From contig NW_020194619.1 in NCBI RefSeq assembly GCF_002865645.1, positions 2,268,442 to 2,332,441 of the forward strand: a stretch of 64,000 bases of DNA, read 5' to 3'. Positions 54,743-64,000 of this stretch are shown here, in pieces; position 1 is the first letter of the stretch; each line of letters begins with the position of its first letter. Source of the DNA: Hyaloscypha bicolor E. Lineage: Eukaryota > Ascomycota > Leotiomycetes > Helotiales > Hyaloscyphaceae. Below the pieces are notes generated by a model. That model was not told the origin of the DNA. It did not search any database and saw only the letters and a program-made list of their open reading frames with translations. The position numbers and the translations under genes are program-made.

Positions 54743-57700
54743 TCAAACCTCAGTCTCGACCCCATTACTCTTCTCCGAATGTTCAAAAATCCCTTCTACC
54801 TTGCCCTTCCCTCTCCGCGCTTTGCCTAGCGCCCAATCCGCCGTCCTCGCAGCTCTCCATTGCATTACACCACGATGCTGCCTATGCAACTGCCTATGAT
54901 GATCCTTATAATCCCTCATCTGCCCAACTGCTCCCCTAGTCCCATCATCCGAATCATTGTGGCCTTTCATGATATTGGTCGTGACTTTCTTTGCTTTCTT
55001 GAGTGGGTTCTTGCTTCGGTCGTCGTCGTCCGAGGACGAATCTGGCTGATTCGTGTGAGTTGCGAGTTTCTTGCTTGTGCTTTCATCGTTCGAGTGTCCT
55101 TCGTTGCCGCTTTGCGAGGAATCGGAGCCATCTGAATCGTCCACTCCGTCGATGTCATCGTCACTTTGAATTTCGTCGTTGACTGTGTCCAGAACCTCCA
55201 TGACGCTCCTCACATCCCCATTCTTCTCCTTCCGTGCATATCGCTTGTGGTACCCCGACAGACCTCTCCAGAACTTCATCGTGACTTCAATCTCCCCAAG
55301 CGGCTTCTCATTCTCTTCAAGCCCCTCATAACCAGAGCAAGTGGTCGCCCGTTTGAGGTTCTCCTTCCCTCCTTTCCATACATTCAATGTGACCGTGCGC
55401 TCCTCCTCGTCCGGGATATCTTGCAACCAGAACACGGCAAATGCAGGCGTGGAGTCGGGACCCAGACTTGACTTGCGGAATTCAACGGTGAGGGGCATGG
55501 CGTAGCGATTTCGCCAGGGTATGAATTGGGATGAGTCGTCATTCTTGGGGTGCCACTCTCCGTTGCCTGGTTCCATCTTCACCCGTCCCATTTTTGAGCG
55601 CAGTTTGATGCGATGGTTCATCAAGTCTTCTGGCAGTTGGCCTTTGGACTTGACAGGTCCTTTAATCTCGAGCGTACCATAATCCCATCCTATCTGTTCT
55701 GGCATAAGTTGCAAATCGACACTGCGGAATATCATTGATATTCGTACTCGTCCGAATCCAGTGCCGCCGACGAGTGGGTACATATCCATGACTTGACTGC
55801 GTTTCTCGAAGACTTTGGCTAAGGGCAGATATACGATCCCGAGTAGCGCATCATTTTCTCTTTCTCGGCTGTCTCTGCAGCTAATCATGACTTCTGCGCT
55901 CTGCCAATCGCGAACAAAGTGTTCTATTCCAGCATTGAAAAATGGCTTGGCATTTTTCGGCTTTGTTCGTGTCATGTAAATCTTCTTGTGGTTCAAGATA
56001 ATGGTGCAGTAACTGCTGGGTAGATCATCTGACTGCTCGGCTTCATCTTCCCTATTCAGCTCATTGTCCTTGTCTTTCTTTTGCAAAGCCTCGACTTCAA
56101 GCCCTGTAATATTGTGGATCTGGATTGAAAGGATTCCGCTTGGGTATTTCGGATCTGGCGGAGAGGCGCAAATTAATGCATTCTCTCGCTCCTGATAATC
56201 TTGGGTCTTCTGCTGGTTGGCTTCCCTGGATTCGTCATGCTCCGTAGCTTCTCGGAGCTTCCTCTCAGCGGTATCCGATACCTGCTTCTTCAGATTCTCT
56301 TTCGTCTTGATCTTGCCGTCCTCGGTCTGGCTCGCGAGTTGATCTTCAGTGATTCTCGTCTTTGCATAATAACCAACTGACCATGAGATGGTGCCAGGCA
56401 TATTTTCGGTTGGATCCTGGCCTCTGAATCGATCCACTCTGTCGCATTGCTTGTTCTTCGTTTTTGGGCTGTGCATAAGCTCTTTCAGATCAACTTCAAC
56501 TCGTCCTAGATCATCGTCGGCTGTGTGTTTATCCGAGTCCCACAGTTGAAGCCGCAACTTCTCCTCTGCGTTGAGCTCCTCGGGCGATACCAACATGTAA
56601 GCCCATTCGTGCCATTTCGGGTTCTGGTCTTTCTCGATAATTCTGGTTGACGAAATGGTCTTCCCGAACTTGCCCCATGAGCAAGTGACATAAGCATCAC
56701 TCGAGCCATCCATAGGCCCAATTCCTCCGTCGCCTTCTTTGAAGTCTTTGGCTTCCTTGATGAGTATCAAGAGGACACCTCGTGTGACTGTGTCTTTCTT
56801 GAAGTCGTCGCCCACAAGCATGTCCTTGAGATCAAGTGTCAAGCTCTTCGGTGCGACATACTCAGCAAGTGCAGCATCGATTGAAGACTGAACGAACGAA
56901 GAAATCAAGGGCACATTCATGAGGTTGGGCAGGTGCTTCGATAGAGGGACACAAGAGATATCTGCTCGGGGCTGGCCGAGGAATGTCAAGGTACAAAGGC
57001 TGAAGAATGGAGGATCCGGGGTAAGTTGAAGGCGTAGGCGCATCGTCCCAATGATTCCACGCAGTTCTACCCATACGGGAACAAAAATTCCTCCCGGAAG
57101 ATAGAACTTGAGATAGAGATGTGCATTTCTAGCCTTCGACTTGATCGATTTGCCAGAAGATCGTGCTCGGTAGGCGAACGCCAGCTCCATGTTGACGAAA
57201 TCGCCTTGCTCTGCCTCCATACCTTCACGGATAGCTTGTTGTTCCTGTTCCTGCTGTTTATTTTCTTGCCCCTTCTTCGACGCTTCAGGGTCATCCTCTT
57301 CCTTGGCTTTGTTTTCCACATCCTCTTCTTCTCCTTGGCCTGGAGCACCGCGATCATTCACTTCTTTGTCGCTGGCTTTCTTCAAATTGCCCTCCTCATC
57401 GACTGACTGGTCAGCGGCACCGGTAGGTAGCCAGCGAATTCCAAGAATTCGAACGGCCTCGCTGCCTTGTCCAAGATCGTCGATACTGACCATCCGGATT
57501 ACTTTTGGTAAACTTGCTTGCATGACATCTTCAAGCATGTCGACCAATGATGCGAACAAGTCTGGGTTGATGAGGGGCCAGACCGAGGCAAGGAGGCTGT
57601 TCATCCACGCAACTGATTCTGGCAGACGATCATTTGACTGGTTGGATTTCTCTTCTTCCACTCTGGCCGCATCCCACACTTCGTCTTCCCAAATGGCTTC

Positions 57701-58678
57701 AACTTTCTTCCCAAGCCATCCTCGGATTTGAATGACGACGCAGACTGCAATCACTGATGCTAAGCCGGTGATTGTCGTCAAAGCAATGTATAGCTGATTC
57801 CGGTATTTTTTTGCATTGGTATTCATCCACGACTTGCCCTCTGCTAGATGATGGCCAGACCTCCAGCCCATAAATAACAGCAACAGTATCACCATGGCAG
57901 AAAGTGCAACAATGATACTTAATGCTACTGTGAGCGCCAGTTGATACGTCCGAACCAATTCTGCTCGAGCATCGTCGAAAGCTGGTGGAGGAAACATCTT
58001 TCTCATGCCATCGTAATTTTCCTGCAGCTCCTCCTCTTCCAAGTCTAATTGATTCGACGTCTTCGACGCCCCGCTCAGCCCAGTACTTGTTTTCTTCGTC
58101 CTACCAGGAGCTGGCTCACTCTCGGGAGCTTTCTTCAAGTCCTTGGTTGTGGAGTCTCGAATGACGAGGGGTAAATGGGTGACTGGGTCTGTGACTTCTC
58201 GGCCGCCGTCATCCCGCGTGTTGTGCTTCATCTCCTTCCGCTTCTGCTTGGGATCCGTATGTCCCGCAGCCTTCTCGGTCGCCGATTGTTCCTGACCATT
58301 GTTCTCAACCTTCTTGTCGCCATTCTGCTGGTCTGCTTGTCCTTTTCCATCGTCTGCAGACGGTACATCAGGTATGCCAGAGTCATGTTCGCCCGGCACT
58401 TGTTTGTCCTCGTCTGTATTTCGATTGGACGTGGGGTATGGGTCGCCAGCTGGGTCTTTCTTGTCCTCGTTCTTCACAATAGCCTTCACTGAGTTAAAAG
58501 CCCGCTTTGCCCGTGAATCGTCCTCGCCGGTGTGCTGCGCATCTTCGGCTTGTTTGTATTGTTCGTCGAGCTCGTTTCTATGTTCACGGTATCGTTGAAT
58601 TGTAGGTATAGGATGGTCGTGCGAGTATGGTGCTTTGTAGTCTCTGCGAGCTGCTTCCTCGTCAAAGTCGGCAGACAT
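54743..58678 (-). CDS. SMP and C2 domain lipid-transfer-type membrane protein (Mug190-like)
   Basis: One uninterrupted exon of 1311 aa. Residues 1-240 are hydrophilic and disordered. Two TM segments follow at about 245-272 (LALTVALSIIVALSAMVILL) and 295-318 (LYIALTTITGLASVIAVCVV). An SMP-type region at about 350-620 starts SVAWMNSLLASVWPLI and includes PPFFSLCTLTFLGQP; it is interrupted by a Glu/Gln-rich insert at 425-490. A first C2 domain at about 632-750 has GSSDAYVTCSWG and NPKWHEW; a second, less regular one spans about 855-985. The tail is very acidic (DDDIDGVDDSDGSDSS). This order equals fission-yeast Mug190 and relates to tricalbins, ER tethers that move lipids at membrane contacts. 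The lack of introns in nearly 4 kb is notable. Confidence 0.88.
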   Translation of the reverse strand: MSADFDEEAARRDYKAPYSHDHPIPTIQRYREHRNELDEQYKQAEDAQHTGEDDSRAKRAFNSVKAIVKNEDKKDPAGDPYPTSNRNTDEDKQVPGEHDSGIPDVPSADDGKGQADQQNGDKKVENNGQEQSATEKAAGHTDPKQKRKEMKHNTRDDGGREVTDPVTHLPLVIRDSTTKDLKKAPESEPAPGRTKKTSTGLSGASKTSNQLDLEEEELQENYDGMRKMFPPPAFDDARAELVRTYQLALTVALSIIVALSAMVILLLLFMGWRSGHHLAEGKSWMNTNAKKYRNQLYIALTTITGLASVIAVCVVIQIRGWLGKKVEAIWEDEVWDAARVEEEKSNQSNDRLPESVAWMNSLLASVWPLINPDLFASLVDMLEDVMQASLPKVIRMVSIDDLGQGSEAVRILGIRWLPTGAADQSVDEEGNLKKASDKEVNDRGAPGQGEEEDVENKAKEEDDPEASKKGQENKQQEQEQQAIREGMEAEQGDFVNMELAFAYRARSSGKSIKSKARNAHLYLKFYLPGGIFVPVWVELRGIIGTMRLRLQLTPDPPFFSLCTLTFLGQPRADISCVPLSKHLPNLMNVPLISSFVQSSIDAALAEYVAPKSLTLDLKDMLVGDDFKKDTVTRGVLLILIKEAKDFKEGDGGIGPMDGSSDAYVTCSWGKFGKTISSTRIIEKDQNPKWHEWAYMLVSPEELNAEEKLRLQLWDSDKHTADDDLGRVEVDLKELMHSPKTKNKQCDRVDRFRGQDPTENMPGTISWSVGYYAKTRITEDQLASQTEDGKIKTKENLKKQVSDTAERKLREATEHDESREANQQKTQDYQERENALICASPPDPKYPSGILSIQIHNITGLEVEALQKKDKDNELNREDEAEQSDDLPSSYCTIILNHKKIYMTRTKPKNAKPFFNAGIEHFVRDWQSAEVMISCRDSRERENDALLGIVYLPLAKVFEKRSQVMDMYPLVGGTGFGRVRISMIFRSVDLQLMPEQIGWDYGTLEIKGPVKSKGQLPEDLMNHRIKLRSKMGRVKMEPGNGEWHPKNDDSSQFIPWRNRYAMPLTVEFRKSSLGPDSTPAFAVFWLQDIPDEEERTVTLNVWKGGKENLKRATTCSGYEGLEENEKPLGEIEVTMKFWRGLSGYHKRYARKEKNGDVRSVMEVLDTVNDEIQSDDDIDGVDDSDGSDSSQSGNEGHSNDESTSKKLATHTNQPDSSSDDDDRSKNPLKKAKKVTTNIMKGHNDSDDGTRGAVGQMRDYKDHHRQLHRQHRGVMQWRAARTADWALGKARRGKGKVEGIFEHSEKSNGVETEV

Positions 58679-59406
58679 TTTGGGACCTGTTGTTAGGAAT
58701 TTCGGAAGAGCAGATGAAGTAGCGGATCAGGGGTAGAGAATTCGAAGTGGTCTCGTCTGAATTAGAAGGAGGAAGCAGTCTCCTACCATCATGTGGTTGA
58801 CAGACCAAGAAATATGAGATGAAGAAATGGACGCATAAAGAATGATGGCCTACCTCCACATTGACAGGCCTCGAACAGCTGGATCCCCGCAAACTTACGG
58901 TGGCTGTTTGTTTCAGACCCTCGAAAATCTTGAATCGCCATGTTGATGCTGGAAAACGACGTCACAACCGCGACGATCGTCAACGTGCATGCCAAGCCTC
59001 AACGTTGCAAGCCACGCACGCGATGGTCCCATGACCCCCCTCTAGCAGTTATAAAAGAAAATATCCTTTGGGGCTTTATAATATCATGTCAGTCTTCGAT
59101 CATCCCGAAGCATGCCAAGTTGCAGCCTTTCTCATCAAAAAAAGGGCTTCATAACTGCTTCACTTGACTATGTTCCCAATATTTGGAATAATGGACGCAA
59201 AGTACTGATTGAAAAGCCATTGCGAAAAGAATTTCTGTGGGCTTAATTCTCAATCATGCTCGAGGATCCGGCTCCACTGCGCTACATGTGTCATTGCAGG
59301 ATATTCTTACGTGAGATGGCGACTAGTCAATATCCCTACAAACACTTCGTGACTCATCATCCTTCTACTTTCGAGCAATATTCGGAAAGAATTGAAAGTA
59401 GCTACA
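58679..59406. promoter_or_regulatory. Divergent promoter region of SMP/C2 and acetyltransferase genes
   Basis: About 730 bp separate the two divergent start codons. No gene is supported within it; frames at 58662-58995 (minus) and 58940-59167 (plus) are short and unrecognised. A 5'-UTR intron of the SMP/C2 gene is possible. Confidence 0.4.
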
Positions 59407-60229
59407 ATGTCTCTTCGACTCTCGGAAGCCACTCTTGAAGACATGCACGAGATGCAGACGGTGGTTTTCGCGGCTTACTCAAACTATCCTTTCGCTCGCC
59501 TGGTGGTCCCGGAAATTGGGACAGAATCCATAGATATTATCGAGAAAGGAATACAAAGCGCAACAGGAAGATCCATTAGATTGTGGAAAGCAAGCTCCAC
59601 GGAGTATTGGATAAAGATTGTGGATAGCGAGACGGGTAGCATCGTCGGGTACGCGGGTTCCTCCCTCATCCTGAGATGACTCGTCTAGCTCTCAGTTATT
59701 CATTGCTCTGTTCAGTGTTTCACGATGGCAAATATACAAAGAGTCTCCATTTACAAATGGTGCTCCGCATGTTGAGGCGGAGTGGTATCCAGTGGGGTCT
59801 CGAATCAGAGAATACTGCACCTACCTCATGAACCATCGACTTAAGCGTCAAGCCAATCGATGTAACTTGCCTAACATATGTAAGTGGATTCTCTAAGTTT
59901 TGCTCTCAATTCCTTTGACGATCTCCACAGGGCTCAACATGATCTGTACCCACCCCAAGTATCGTCGTCGTGGAGTCGCTGCCCTCATGATGCAATGGGG
60001 CGTTACAAAAGCCGATGAGATAGATCTCGAAATGTTTGTTGAAGCAAGTTCTGATGGAACTCATTTGTATCGCAATTTCGGCTTTGTTGTGGTCGAGGAA
60101 TTGTCAACGCCAAGACCAAAAGGAGAGTTGGATGAGGAATGGAAGACGCTGGAGGCGGAGTACCCGTTTGAAGCGACTTGGATGTGGAGACCTAAGCAAG
60201 GAATACAATCGAAGTATTGTCTTAAGTGA
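59407..60229 (+). CDS. GNAT-family N-acetyltransferase
   Basis: Exons are 59407..59648, 59716..59879 and 59931..60229, giving 234 aa; introns are 67 and 51 nt and all phases fit. The N-terminus MSLRLSEATLEDMHEMQTV is a typical GNAT beginning (xxR-x-A-T-x-x-D). The acetyl-CoA pyrophosphate loop is in CTHPKYRRRGVAALMMQWG (R-x-x-G-x-A), followed by LEMFVEASSDGTHLYRNFGF. The middle exon (QIYKESPFTNG...EAEWYPVG) was placed by frame and by an in-phase GG|GTACGC donor. Fungal GNATs of this layout have broad, mostly unknown amine or peptide substrates. It is divergent from the SMP/C2 gene. Confidence 0.87.
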
Positions 60230-60477
60230 ATCAATTGTATAGAGCGTGGGAGAAGACTTTGGGTTGCAGTCTTGAAGTGTTGATCGGCTCGAGAAGCACG
60301 TGACACACCCCCTTTTCTCTCTCTCGACCTCATCCCAACCAAGTGTGAGCATACTGAGAACAAAGCATTGTAGGCACGCTCTCAGAGCAAAATATTGTCC
60401 TCCTATTGAAAACACAACAACTCCAGCAAAACCACATGCTAAATCCCCACCAAACCGTCCTTCACCCCAACCCCAAA

Positions 60478-61064
60478 TCAGCCCCTATCCCGTCCCCCCT
60501 CCCCCCAACTCTTAAAATCCCCATTGAACCTCTCAAAATCCCTCTCAATACTCCCCCTCATTCCTCCGAGCCACTTCGGCCACCACTTCGAAAACAGCAG
60601 ACTCAACACGCCCTCAAAATCCTCGGCTTGAACGAACGTAGTCCCGCCTCGATTCCCTTCTTCCTCGCTTGGCAGAAATCGCCACATATGCGTCCCTTTT
60701 ATCAGGCCGTGGAAATTGCCTTGCCAGTAGAAGTGTTCGGTTGTGTTTTCCTGCTTCCGGTTAGATGAGGAGGGGAGGGGGGGAAGGGAACGAGACGTAC
60801 GAGGACAATAGGTCGTAGGACGGTACCGTTGGAGTTGATTTCCAATCGATCGCCGGGCTGGGGGTTCGGTTTCGAGGCGTCCATCGCACGGACTGTGAAG
60901 CCGGCGTGGAATTGTGGGATGGAGGAGAAATCGAGGAACTGATGTGGGGCGTTAGAAATTAGGCATGATGGGGTGAAAGCGGTTGGGAAAGGAGGACGTA
61001 CGAGTCTTTTGACTTCTAAGGGAGGGTGTGAAATTTCGATTTGTGAGTGCAGTGTTTGGACCAT
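60478..61064 (-). CDS. Small SRPBCC-like (START/polyketide-cyclase fold) protein
   Basis: Exons are 61064..61002, 60938..60801 and 60750..60478, giving 157 aa; all junctions are phase 0 and both donors read GTACGT. The spliced start, MVQTLHSQIEISHPPLEVKR then FLDFSSIPQFHAGF, has the usual SRPBCC layout: an initial strand (the I-x-A-P-P-x-x-V region) and a helix. The body has FYWQGNFHGLIKGTHMWRF and ends with a long amphipathic helix (GMRGSIERDFERF). Fungal relatives annotated as polyketide cyclase/dehydrase or SRPBCC proteins are of this size. The ligand is unknown. Confidence 0.75.
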
Positions 61065-61615
61065 TTTGGATATGTGTAGTATTATGGATAGGAGAAACTA
61101 ATTGGGGTTTGTAAAGAGTTGTCTGGGTCTCAGTTGTCCGGAGTTGGTACTTAATGATAAAAAATGCCCCTCAACCCGAGAAGTCCTCTTTCTTTATATA
61201 TAGAAGACAGCTAAAGCCGCCTCGGCCAGATCGGACATAAAAAATAACGCGCAACAAAGTAAAAATGAAGACGATTGCGATGTCGAGAGAGGCTCGGGAA
61301 ATATTCGCGCACTATAATCCGAATGTGGCTTGAAACTCGGCGAAGGTTGCCCCGCATTTGCGATGCCCCTCCACCAACAGCACGACACCTTGGCACGCAT
61401 CTCGGATTGCGAGCGACCAATCCGAGTATCCTACTACCGTAAGGCTACACACACAAAAAGAGTCCTGGAATATCTCTTCTCATTCTCGGCCCCGACTATG
61501 CCAAGTGCCTATCCGATACCCACTCAGAAATCCAATTCATTCTTCAGCTTCCAACCCCTCCCTCCCCTTCTCATTGCAAAGCCCACGCAACGCAACCTTA
61601 AATTACCTGACGAGT
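61065..61615. other. Short intergenic gap
   Basis: About 550 bp holding the promoter of the SRPBCC-like gene and the 3' flank of the PhyH gene. Forward open frames here (61330-61774) are shadows and show nothing recognisable. Confidence 0.5.
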
Positions 61616-62719
61616 TCACAGCTTCGACCCATTCTTGAACTTCTCTTCTCTCTCCCTCTCCTTCTCCTTCTCCCTAACCCCCCACTCAATCAACCTCCTC
61701 TTCCTCATCTCAACACCTGTCCTCGGCGCCCGTCCATCAACATACCCCATAAAATCATTCAAACTGAACCCTAACAACTGCAGTAACCTCTTCGGCACGA
61801 CATCCAAATCCTCCCAGCCCACGGCCACAATCATATTCTCAATCGGTCTAATCCACGGCTGGCAATACTGCACTGTCAGACTCCTCCTCGGCTCACTGCT
61901 TATATTCGCCCCGCCGGAATGCCAGACCGTGTTAAGGAAGTAGACCATTGAGCCCGCGGGCATGATGGCTGATATCATTTCTGAGCGTTGAGGAAGCCGT
62001 GAATCGGGCCAGAGGTGCGAGCCCGGGATGAGGGTTGTGGCGCCGTTGGTGGAGGTGAAGGGGTCGAGTGCTACCATCGTTCCCTATCCAAATCATCGAT
62101 CAGTCACAACTCCTTGAACCACTTCCACTGTACACTTCACGTTGAAATCGAATTCCAGATTGACTTACAACACCCATTAATGGCTTCGGTCTCGGCAGCT
62201 GAATCAACCCATCATCCGTGTGCATACTCTGCTCCCTCTCCCCGCTCGCAATCGTAACGGTATGAAAACTCGTCAACAGATAATTCTCCTGCAGGAAATA
62301 ATCATTCAACTTCAGCACCGTCTCATTGATCGCGAACTCGTCAAACACCCTTGACTTATCCGCCAACGCGTATACCCTGCGTGTCTGATATCCTTCGAAG
62401 GGATTCCGCCCGCCGTGGGAAGCGGGGCCGGAGGTCTCGAGGGAGGCGGATTCGAGGCGCGTGAGTTTCGAGAGCGCGCGAGAGACGAGCGGGGCGGGGA
62501 AGAGAGAGGGCAGGATCACGTAGCCGTGTGTGAGGACATGGTCGATTAGGTGGGTGATCGAGGGGTCTTTTTTGCCAGGGAGGAAGGTCGTGCCCTCGCC
62601 GAGTTGGACGCGGTTGTTGAAGGAGAGGCGGCCTGGCTGGAGGACCTCTGCTCTTTGTTTTTGAACAGACTATTTGGTCAGCTTCGTAGAATTGCCAGGC
62701 GCGGATTGGAACTTACCAT
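61616..62719 (-). CDS. Phytanoyl-CoA dioxygenase (PhyH) family Fe(II)/2OG oxygenase
   Basis: Proposed exons are 62719..62717 (only the ATG), 62669..62169 and 62083..61616, giving 323 aa. The first intron begins GTAAGT directly after ATG and ends AAATAG after a CTGAC branch point; without it the protein would lack an ATG until MHTDDG or a late ATG at 62519. The body has GYVILPSLFP at the start of the fold, then SMHTDDGL (H-x-D iron ligands) and MVALDPFTSTNGATTLIPGSH, and VWHSGGANIS (distal His) with RRSLTVQYCQPW (2OG-binding Arg). PhyH enzymes hydroxylate lipids or secondary metabolites. The C-terminus is a charged Lys/Glu-rich tail (REKEKEREREEK). The substrate is unknown. Confidence 0.87.
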
Positions 62720-63634
62720 TTTGTTGCCAACGACAGCTCACGAATAGACACGACCGAAACAGTTTGTTGAAGGGAAGAGGAAAGGAAACCATCCTTCTTC
62801 TAGTTTCCAGATGTAAGCTTACCTTGAAGGCTGACACTCTGCATGTCTTGGAGAAATAAATGCGGGGTGGTGTTGGTCGCCTCCAGAGGGTTTCAGCGAT
62901 GCCGAGGCACCTATCACCCCTTTCAGTGATTGGTGAGTGGTTGGCCAATTCTTCTCCATCACAGCCAATCATCAACTCCCCCCTCTCTTTCCGACAATTC
63001 GAAAGCTACTTGGTTTTCAGCAATGATGAGCATTTCCTCGCGTCATTTCCGTGGATATCCAAAGTATTGGTGGTGATAGGCGTCGATCACTCGCTTCCCT
63101 CTGGAACATTTTAGCGATCGCCAAGGGCCCCTATTTCCACATCACAAGATAAGCGCGCCGAGGTACTTCTTTCGGAAAAATATTGAGACACCCGCAAGGG
63201 TTTATTCCGAGAGACAAATTGAACAATCAGATTGTGATTTTATCTGAAACACAATTGAGCATCCATCAATAAAAGCCATGAGACAAGACATCTCCACAAA
63301 CAGCACGAATGATCCGTCTGTCATAGCTTATCTCGAAAACGGCCCGTCTCCCAAGTCCAAAGAGAGGCATCAACAGTAAAGTGTGAGACAGACATCCCCA
63401 CAACCACAGGCCAGCGCGTCGTAGCTGTTCCATAATCCACCCTCGAAAGAGATGTCATATCGAAATAGCTCGTGGTCACGTTATCAGAATCGAGCGATTG
63501 CAAGAAGTGAAATGTTGATAGGTGTATTGTATGCACTCAGAATTAAATTATAGACTCCAATCACTTTTAACCGTTGTCCACTAAATGTCATTTTTCATCT
63601 CATCGCGCGTATCCCTTCCTCTCCTCTCTCCCAT
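62720..63634. other. Gene-free interval
   Basis: About 0.9 kb, with the PhyH promoter at the left and the 3' flank of the edge gene at the right. No supportable gene or repeat. Confidence 0.45.
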
Positions 63635-64000
63635 CTACAAGAACGCAGCAGCAACGAGACCTGCAGCCGCGGCCGCCATCTCAAAGCCAGCAGCGACGCG
63701 GCCAGCAGCACCCGTGACCTGAAGACCTGCAGAGGTGGTGGTCTTTGTGGGGTAGGTGACGGTGCCGACGGGTTGGCTGATCGTGCCGACGCTCAAGGTT
63801 GGGACGTAGGTCGCAGCGTTTGTCGTGCAGACGGTTGTGGCGGGGTACACGGTGGTTGAGGTCGTGTATGGGCAGTTGGTGACTTCCTTGGCGCATGAGG
63901 AGGTGGTGATCACCTCGGTGGTGTAGTAGGTTGAGGTGTAGACAACTGGCACATTGGTTGGGTAGACCGGGGTCTCGGTTGCAGTTACCGGGCAGACGGT
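63635..64000 (-). CDS. Thr-rich probable GPI-anchored protein, 3' end only (runs off right edge)
   Basis: The last 121 codons of a leftward gene. The visible part is rich in Thr, Val, Tyr and Ser, with spaced Cys residues (TSSCAKEVTNCPYTTST...TTVC) and many Y-T-S-T-Y-Y-type segments. It ends with a small spacer (SAGLQVTGAAG) and a hydrophobic tail of mostly Ala (AAAAAGLVAAAFL), the picture of a GPI-anchor signal. Such C-termini are typical of fungal surface glycoproteins. The N-terminal domain is outside the window, so the protein's role cannot be told. Confidence 0.7.
   Translation of the reverse strand, partial: TVCPVTATETPVYPTNVPVVYTSTYYTTEVITTSSCAKEVTNCPYTTSTTVYPATTVCTTNAATYVPTLSVGTISQPVGTVTYPTKTTTSAGLQVTGAAGRVAAGFEMAAAAAGLVAAAFL

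Noticed and set aside
57119..58598. Forward open frames opposite the SMP/C2 gene
   Set aside because: Antisense shadows; low-complexity Leu/Ser-rich products typical of such shadows.
1..64000. Classic secondary-metabolite gene cluster
   Set aside because: Several oxidoreductases are present but no PKS, NRPS, terpene cyclase, or prenyltransferase; genes are scattered among housekeeping genes and repeats.
1..64000. CRISPR array, bacterial operons or rRNA
   Set aside because: None seen; introns and gene types are fungal.

Overview
The window is nuclear DNA of a filamentous ascomycete (Pezizomycotina). Introns of about 42-100 nt (one of 220 nt) have GTRNGY-type donors, CTRAY-type branch sites and YAG acceptors. 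HIS7 is a bifunctional amidotransferase/cyclase fusion. A fungal-specific Fungal_trans_2 (C6-regulator-type) protein, an RCR-like protein, a Mug190-like SMP/C2 protein and ferric reductase, small catalase and lipoxygenase paralogues are present. Several families look like those of Leotiomycetes, but that placement is a guess. I saw no convincing tRNA, rRNA or CRISPR. All splice sites were derived by hand from consensus sites and frame continuity.

Layout. 0-13 kb: the 5' end of a flavin monooxygenase (left edge), a TIR element, an NmrA-like reductase, HIS7 with a Gcn4/CPC-type site, a seven-exon Rieske oxygenase, a GC-rich zinc-free MDR reductase and a multi-pass membrane protein. 13-22 kb: a repeat-rich, gene-poor belt with a decayed RBR (RING-IBR) ubiquitin-ligase pseudogene, a minisatellite, a ~0.7 kb foldback element, one regulator-like gene and a TA-flanked MITE. 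22-31 kb: an EF-hand MscS channel, then a divergent pair made of a Met-rich ferric/cupric reductase and a secreted Met-rich SURNod19-like protein. 31-33 kb: nested DNA elements. 33-43 kb: a lipoxygenase, an RCR-like membrane protein, a 3'-truncated alcohol dehydrogenase, a small catalase-related peroxidase and a nine-exon P450. 43-46.5 kb: a hAT-type element with exact 8-bp target duplications that was hit by a Tc1/mariner derivative, followed by an extremely AT-rich (RIP-like) block. 46.5-64 kb: a C2H2 factor, an alpha/beta hydrolase, a 1311-residue SMP/C2 lipid-transfer-type protein, a GNAT acetyltransferase, an SRPBCC-like protein, a PhyH dioxygenase whose first exon is apparently only the ATG, and the 3' end of a Thr-rich probable GPI protein.

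How genes may work together. Two neighbourhoods stand out. (1) Lipoxygenase + catalase-related heme protein + P450 within about 10 kb looks like a fatty-acid hydroperoxide (oxylipin) module: the lipoxygenase would make hydroperoxides and the small catalase could transform them. (2) The metalloreductase and the SURNod19/PHM-like protein share a ~0.7 kb divergent promoter, and both carry extracellular methionine clusters of the kind that bind Cu(I), suggesting a copper/iron surface module. The remaining genes are housekeeping or accessory and do not form an obvious secondary-metabolite cluster (no PKS, NRPS or terpene synthase seen).
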